From Blasia pusilla (Eukaryota > Marchantiophyta > Marchantiopsida > Blasiales): a DNA stretch of 64,000 nucleotides. Both the position numbers and the translations under genes were made by a program. Under the pieces are notes generated by a model, which had not been told where the DNA came from, did no database searches, and saw only the letters and a program-made list of their open reading frames with translations. Position 1 is the stretch's first letter. Each line of letters begins with the position of its first letter. This document shows, in pieces, positions 58,932 to 64,000 of the stretch. The stretch is taken from NCBI GenBank assembly GCA_050084515.1, contig CM114274.1, positions 35,526,001 to 35,590,000 on the forward strand, in the 5' to 3' direction.

Positions 58932-60276
58932 ATGGAGGACCACCAAATCGTCGGCGTACCGGATGAAAAAGAGACAGGTGGAGTGATCGAGCGACGGCCA
59001 GGAGAGGTGGCGACCTTAGCAGCATTTAGTAGTGCCATCACTTGGCCTAGTGATTTGATTGAGGGACATGTCCATGCAAAGGATACTCTCGTCCTTGACA
59101 TTTCTATGGAGAGAAGCGTTATGGTAGCCGCATCATTCCGTGGAGGAGAGGTGCCGCTGTGGGGCTCGACTGAGAAGCTCCGACGATTGGCAAATGAGCA
59201 CTTGCAGACCGCGTGGAGCGAGGCATTTGCATCGGAGCGTGACGGGCCTGAGGAACCCGAGGTAGCAGGGAGTGCTACAATGACATCCTTGGATGCCATA
59301 CCCATTGTGTGGCGTATTCTGGAGGAGGGTATTAAGGTGTTAGATCTCTTTGGAGGGATTAACACTGGGTTAGCTGCTGGTTTGCAAGCAAGAGTGCGAG
59401 TGCAGCAGTACCTGTATGTGGAGAGTGATGATGTTGCAAGGCGCGTCTCACTATGACATGTGGCAAAGTTACACCTACGATTTCCCAACTTGTTGTCTGC
59501 GTCCCGGTCAGTGATACTAGAGTTCCCTACCAAGGGATATTTTGTTGTTGGGGGCGCATGACTTGAAGCAGGTAGGGACCACTGATTTGGTCATTGCAGG
59601 TTGGCCATGTTAGGGTCAATCGAGTGTTGGACGAGGCATCGGGTTGGCTGACACTCGATCCACGTTATTTTGGGAGATGCTGAGGGTCTTGAGATATTTG
59701 CAGGAGCATCAGTCCCGTTCTTTGACTTACATTCTGGAGAATGTACCGATTTTGGGCGATTCGAGGTCACGGGTGGTGACGAGTGCACATCAAGTGCGTG
59801 CCTAGATTGGCCCAGCATTAGTTTTGGATGCGACGAGTGTGGGTTCTCGAGCACATCGCTCGCGTCTATGGTGGACCAACATGGTATCACACGAGGTGTT
59901 GCGGAGGGCGCATGCAAGAGTGGAGCGCCCCTCCCACTTGTTAGTGGATTCCATTCTGGATCCGGGTCATCGATCACAAGCATTGAGGCACGATGATCGA
60001 CCGTCGTTGACTGTGGTCAACAGGGTAGGCCGTCCGCGGGCAGCCTTTCACACGTTTGTGAGTTTTCCCGCTTCCTATGCATACAAGGAGGCGGGTCTTG
60101 GCTTGGTTTGGGATGACCAGGTTCAGAGGTTGGTGGAGCCCAACACCGACGAGAGAGAGCGGGCGATGGGATTTCCCACAGGAGTGATGGCAGTACCATC
60201 AGTGTCAGAGGAATCACGACGCCATGTCTTGGGTCAGGCGATGGACTTGAACTGCTTGACATGGATCTTCAACTAA
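58932..60276 (+). pseudogene. DNMT3-like cytosine-5 DNA methyltransferase, copy D (all motifs)
   Basis: The domain proper spans 59337-60275 (about 310 codons), with an acidic linker of about 130 codons in front. Motif I VLDLFGGINTG at 59337, then QQYLYVESDDVARRVSL. Motif IV is GWPC at 59599-59610 followed at once by TAG, where copy B has CAG (Gln). Motif VI YILENVPILG is at about 59728-59757. Motif VIII SRAHRSRLWWTN starts near 59845, motif IX/X ERERAMGFPTGV then RRHVLGQAMDLNCLTWIF near 60270. Between VIII and IX lies a short variable target-recognition stretch. Such enzymes transfer methyl from S-adenosylmethionine to cytosine C5. The stops and shifts make this copy inactive, but it is the only one that shows both ends of the domain cleanly. 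Confidence 0.85.
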
Positions 60277-60615
60277 GGAGTGGCTGAGCAGCGTCGAATG
60301 AGATCGCGACAGATCACAGCGGTTGTGTTGGTGAGCCCCATACCTACCGAGACGGTGGAGGCAGTGGCTGGGGGCGAGACCCGAGGAGATCGACACACCA
60401 GTGGAGATCAGGAGAGACACCCTTGGACTTCTTGGGATGTTTTGCCAGTACGCCAGGAGATGATAGCCACAACATCGAGCGTGGTTACGGGCACTGCATG
60501 TGGAGGATATCAGAGTTTGCAGTTGGTTGCAGGAGAGCGGCCAAGTGTTGGTGTTCGAGACGGGGTTGCACCATAGCAACCATCAATACCCGCACCGGAG
60601 AGTCCTACCATAGTC

Positions 60616-61470
60616 ATGATGGAGACTTGGGAGCGAGATATGGGCCCTAAGTTGATAGGAGAAGAACGGCACTGGATACATCAGTTCCTTAGGAGTTATA
60701 GGAGCTACTTTGCGTTTAGCATGGAGGATTGGGATACTGTGAAGGGACCATGGATCCGCATTGAGTTATCGAGTGATACGCCAATCTTCCGACGACCCTA
60801 CAGGTACAGTGATATGGAGAGGACTTTGATTCAAAGTAGGAGCCAGGACTTGGTTGGAGCAGGACTAGTGGAGATGTCGCATGGGGAGTATGCATCTGCC
60901 ACTATCATAACTGCAAAGAAGGATGTGCATGGCAACTGGACGGATAGACGGATGTGTGGCAATTACCGGCCTATCAATCGGCAAACGAAGTCCGATAGGT
61001 ATGCCATGCCCATTCCTGAGGAGATCTTTGATGCGATTGGTCACGCAAAGGTCTTTAGTTCATTGGATTTTTGAGCCGGATACCATCAACTGCCTATCAG
61101 ATTGGAGGACACGAAAAAGACGGCATTTTGGGGCATCGATCCTCACGGGAAGGATTGTTTGTACCAGTGGTGGTTCTTACCATTTGGGTTAAAGAACGCC
61201 CCGACTGATTTTAAGAGGGTCATGGATAGGATCTTGGCAAATTTGGATTTTGCTAGGTGTTATATTGATGACATTGTAGTCTTTAGTGCCACGATTGAAG
61301 AGTATGAGCGACATCTAGAGGAGTTGTTTTGACGATTGCAGTTACATGGGCTGAAGCTACATCCAGGCAAGTGTAAGTTCTTCTACGACCAGATTGAGTA
61401 CTTGGGTCATATAATATACCCAAGTAGCCTTGGTGTTCAGCAGACGAAGATAGAGGCTATTTGACGCATT
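60616..61470 (+). pseudogene. Reverse transcriptase, copy D
   Basis: Frame 60616-61074 covers fingers: IELSSDTPIFRRPYRYSD, AKKDVHGNWTDRRMCGNYRP, then SSLDF and a TGA where gypsy RTs have Arg. Frame 61102-61332 covers LPFGLKNAPTDFKRVMDRIL and the catalytic CYIDDIVVFSATIEE. The end (LHPGKCKFFYDQIEYLGHII) follows another TGA, in the thumb/connection. Motif order and identity are those of Ty3/gypsy elements. The RT copies the element RNA into DNA. Confidence 0.85.
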
Positions 61471-61595
61471 CCACGCCCTACAGATGTGAGCCGCGTTCGT
61501 GCATTCATGGGATTGGCGAACGTCTATCGGCGGTACGTAAAGGGATTCAGTTCGATCGCGAAGCCACTGACCTTGCTGACCAAGGTGGATCATGA

Positions 61596-62348
61596 GTGGC
61601 TGGGGATGGCAGAGCGAGCATTTTAGTTGCTCAGGGCATTGGCGTCGCGCCCATCTTGAGGAGACTTATCAAGGGGCATCCTTTCCTGTTGCACACAGAT
61701 TGGAGCATGTTAGGGCTTCGAGCGGTGCTCACCCGACATGATGATGAGGGTAGAGAGTTTGTCGTGGCTTACGCTAACCGTTCGAACAACGTTGCAGAGG
61801 CGAAGTACAGCTCGTATGAGGGTGAGTGCTTGGGGGGGGGTGTCACACATTTTAGGTGTTACTTATTCGAAAACCACTTTACCATCATCACTGATCTTCA
61901 ACCACTAAAGTGGTTGATGGAGTCCAACAAGCTTCTGGCGAAGCTTGCAAGATGGGCTCTGTTGCTGCAGGAGTACGATTTTCAGGTGGTACATAGACCT
62001 GGGGCGCTCAACCAGGATGCAGATGGGCTGAGTTGTAACCCATGCCCGAGTCAGCGAGATACGACTGGAGCTCGATGGCATGGAGAGAGTGATGAGGAGT
62101 CAGTGTCAGGATGGCACGCGTCAGCCTATTTAGGCTTGTTGGCTATGGAGAGTCACAGTGTGGAGACTTTGATAGCAAGGTCTGATAGAGAGTCCTTTGA
62201 TCCCGAGGCCAGTGAGGAGATGACAGATGGCCGAGATATTCACGATGATGGAGTAGTCTTGGAGTATATGCGTACTGGCGGCGTTGCAAGCATAGTGGGT
62301 GCTAGAGAGCGGGATCGGGTCCTACAGCGGGCCAGACGGTTCCGTTGA
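61596..62348 (+). pseudogene. RNase H and tether, copy D
   Basis: A 250-codon frame: LLHTDWSMLGLRAVLTRHDD, NNVAEAKYSSYEGEC, FTIITDLQPLKWLMESNKL, WALLLQEYDFQVVHRPGALN then QDADGLSCNPCP. The four acidic RNase H residues can be placed (TDW, AEA, TDL, DAD). The conserved His-Gln of TDHQPL reads TDLQPL. A hydrophilic tether leads to integrase; the frame ends at TGA where copy B has TGG. Confidence 0.8.
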
Positions 62349-62399
62349 GAGGGAACACATGTGCTGCGAGTGTGGGAGGATGGTAGAGTGTGTGTAGTG

Positions 62400-63440
62400 C
62401 CTCATCCTTTGCAGAGAGCACGTTTGGTGCGTCATGCCCACGAGGAGTTGGGTCATTTTGGAGTGAAGCGGACATATAGCTTGCTCCAGATTCAGCATTG
62501 GTGGCATGCAGACTGACGTTCAGTAGTTTGTTGCCAAATGCATGGTGTGTGATCGAGTCCGAGCATCGTTCAATGCTCCAACTCCACAGTTGCATCCACT
62601 TTCGATCGTGGGTTTAGGTTATAGATGGAGTTTGGATTTTGCATGACCTTTGCTTTTGATGGAGCGCCATAGTCGTTATGTGTTGGTGATGGTCGAGCAC
62701 TTCTCGAAGTGGATAGAGTTGGTTGCATTGCCTGACAAAGCGAGTGAGGGAGTAGCATATGCCTTCCTAGATCGAGTGTTGATGTCATTACGGCGCACCA
62801 GTTGAGGTGTTGACAGACCAGGGTACAGAGTTCCGCGGGGAGTTTCAAGCCTTGTGTGATCAGGCATTGATCAACCACCACACTACTTCGCGAGATCATC
62901 CTGAGGCGGATGGACTAGCGGAGCGGGTTGTGCAGATGGTGAAGAGTGGACTACGCAAGTATGGTGAAGAGAGGTCAAGAGTGGGACCTAGGTTGCCGTG
63001 GTTGGCAATGGGATGATTCAGAGGCATCACCTAGCGTCTTTCTCACCATACTTGTTGCTTTATGGCGGGATGTATGGATCAAGTGAAGTGTTGAACCTTG
63101 ATGACCCTGATGTATGGATACGAGCATGTTCTGAGAGGGCTGAATTATTTCGGAGAGTGATGCCCATGGCGTTTGAGAACTTGGCAATTGCGCAACATCG
63201 GGATACGTTGAGGTATGCGACTATTCGGGGAGGTGGTTATCGACCTACTATCCGGAGGTTTCATCAGGGAGACTATGTCTACTTGCAGCAGACGGCACCC
63301 ACGACGTTGGATGTGACTGCATGGCGCATCATCTTGAGAGTGCGTGAGGTTTTGCCATCCGGTGTTCTCTTATTGGAGGGACGCGATGGTATGGTTTGGA
63401 AGGACCATGTGCGTAAAATGCCCATGTCATCTTCCGAACA
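62400..63440 (+). pseudogene. Integrase with HHCC, DDE core and C-terminal domain, copy D
   Basis: HHCC: HAHEELGHFGVKRTYSLLQ near 62440. Core: WSLDFA (first Asp, about 62632), VEHFSKWIELVALPDKASEG, LTDQGTEFRGEFQALCDQAL (second Asp, about 62813), HPEADGLAERVV (Glu, near 62920). By my count 34 residues separate the second Asp and the Glu; 35 is usual. C-terminal: LNLDDPDVWIRACSER, GGGYRPTIRRFHQGDYVYLQ, LRVREVLPSGVLLLEGRDGM and WKDHVRKM, equivalent in place to the GPY/F-type domain. Several shifts and a TGA in DFA*P break it. Confidence 0.82.
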
Positions 63441-63629
63441 TTGGATCTGATTGATCCGAGGTTAGCAATAGTTCATGCAGGTTTGCGGTATATGTTGTGT
63501 GGTTCCGCCTGTGGTGCAGCCACTATGCTAGTCTGTGATGGGTGTTCGAGAGGATGCCATATGGCATGTTTGATGCCACCTCTCACTAGAGTTCTTGAGG
63601 GACGATGGATGTGTCTCAAATGTACATAG
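63441..63629 (+). pseudogene. C-terminal PHD finger, copy D (62 codons open)
   Basis: Reads [19 protein letters not shown], then SRGCHMACLMPPLTRVLEGR and WMCLKCT before TAG at 63627-63629. Ligand pattern C-x3-C-x7-C-x2-C-x4-H-x2-C-x14-C-x2-C, a PHD (C4HC3) finger. The first pair has three intervening residues, one more than usual. The Trp before His is Cys here but Trp in copy B. It follows the integrase C terminus with only a short linker and ends the polyprotein. The likely role is binding a histone tail to guide integration or methylation (inference). Confidence 0.85.
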
Positions 63630-63798
63630 AGTACGTAGTTCTACATTCCGACTTGTGTCTGTGACATGGATGACAAGAAGGCGACTAACGATGGGGCCAC
63701 ATGAGCACCCGGCCTTCTTGCTCTTAGCGTCCGAGAGATGTATGTCATGGTAGGTAGGGATGGATGGCTATCTGGAGTTAGAGGGACCTAACCACCAG

Positions 63799-63925
63799 CT
63801 AGGGGGGCGATTGGAGATATTTTTGTACTTCTCATCTCGTTCTTTGGATGCCATGAATTACCATGGGATCGTGTGTGTTCGGTGACAGCGATGTATGTTG
63901 TGTAGCGATGTGTATGCGCACGACA
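63799..63925 (+). repeat. Polypurine tract and terminal B segment, copy D
   Basis: Polypurine tract GCTAGGGGGGCGA ends at 63810. B follows at 63811-63925 (TTGGAGATATTTTTG to GCGCACGACA), then the TSD CCTT. There is no A2-B2. Confidence 0.88.
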
Positions 63926-64000
63926 CCTTCGTGCTTGCAATACATGATTGAGTGTGTGACTTTGGTGTTTTGTGTGTAAGGATGGTGACAATGGTGTCAT

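Larger units (their letters stand above)
53072..63925 (+). mobile_element. Retroelement copy D (family B), nearly full length, TSD CCTT
   Basis: Starts TGTCACGTC at 53072 and ends GCGCACGACA at 63925, flanked by CCTT at 53068-53071 and 63926-63929. After removing a 1280-bp solo LTR inserted at 57357-58636 the element is about 9.6 kb. Order: A, leader, Gag, knuckles, protease, methyltransferase, RT, RNase H, integrase, PHD, polypurine tract, B. Unlike copy B it ends in a single B without A2-B2. Coding regions hold many stops but fewer indels than copy B. Confidence 0.9.

Noticed and set aside
59670-59996. 108-codon frame LEIFAGASVPFFDLHSGE
   Set aside because: Off-frame shadow of the methyltransferase; the correct frame gives motif VI YILENVPILG at the same place.

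Overview
The window looks like nuclear DNA of a land plant (or close streptophyte relative). It holds one intact host gene, an intron-rich SR45/RNPS1-type splicing factor (+ strand, 8749-12615, 13 exons, 413 codons). It also holds one nuclear tRNA-Ala gene (anticodon CGC, minus strand, 37720-37792). Nearly everything else is nested and decayed transposable elements in AT-rich sequence. No sequence marker fixes the species. The element-borne DNMT3-like domain makes me lean, weakly, to a non-flowering lineage.

Layout: 1-3797, 3' part of a family-A retroelement (copy A); 3800-8000, non-genic with degenerate tandem repeats; 8000-14040, SR45 gene and flanks; 14040-33900, nested retroelement cluster (copy E minus, copy C minus with copy B plus and a solo terminal repeat inserted in it, then fragment F minus); 33900-43070, AT-rich DNA with a GC-rich duplicated island, the tRNA gene, dispersed repeats and a Helitron relic carrying an unrelated 1.35-kb solo LTR; 43074-43711, solo terminal repeat; 45590-49150, copy G minus; 49150-53070, AT-rich DNA with relic terminal repeats; 53072-63925, copy D plus, nearly full length.

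The main discovery is this retroelement family (copies A-G). Its coding order is Gag with two zinc knuckles, an LDSGA aspartic protease, a DNMT3-like cytosine-5 DNA methyltransferase in non-permuted motif order, Ty3/gypsy-type reverse transcriptase, RNase H, an HHCC/DDE integrase, and a C-terminal PHD finger. Every copy is broken by stops and frameshifts, but the domains recur in the same order in independent copies on both strands. The element therefore paired a DNA-methylation writer with a histone-reader-like finger.

The second discovery is the terminus. Inserted copies do not have ordinary LTR-internal-LTR form. They begin with segment A (about 510 bp, TGTC...) and end with segment B (about 125 bp, ...GACA). 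The 3' end reads B1-A2-B2 in three copies from two diverged families. Copy D is A-internal-B, and two solo units are A-B. Three of these insertions have perfect 4-bp target duplications and copy B has a 3-of-4 match. This is a split direct repeat layout (A1...B1-A2-B2), known to me from tyrosine-recombinase PAT/DIRS-like elements, here attached to a gypsy element with a DDE integrase. The B-A order also reads as a normal TG...CA LTR flush with the polypurine tract. The chromosomal joints therefore look as if one- and two-LTR forms had been opened at the B|A boundary.
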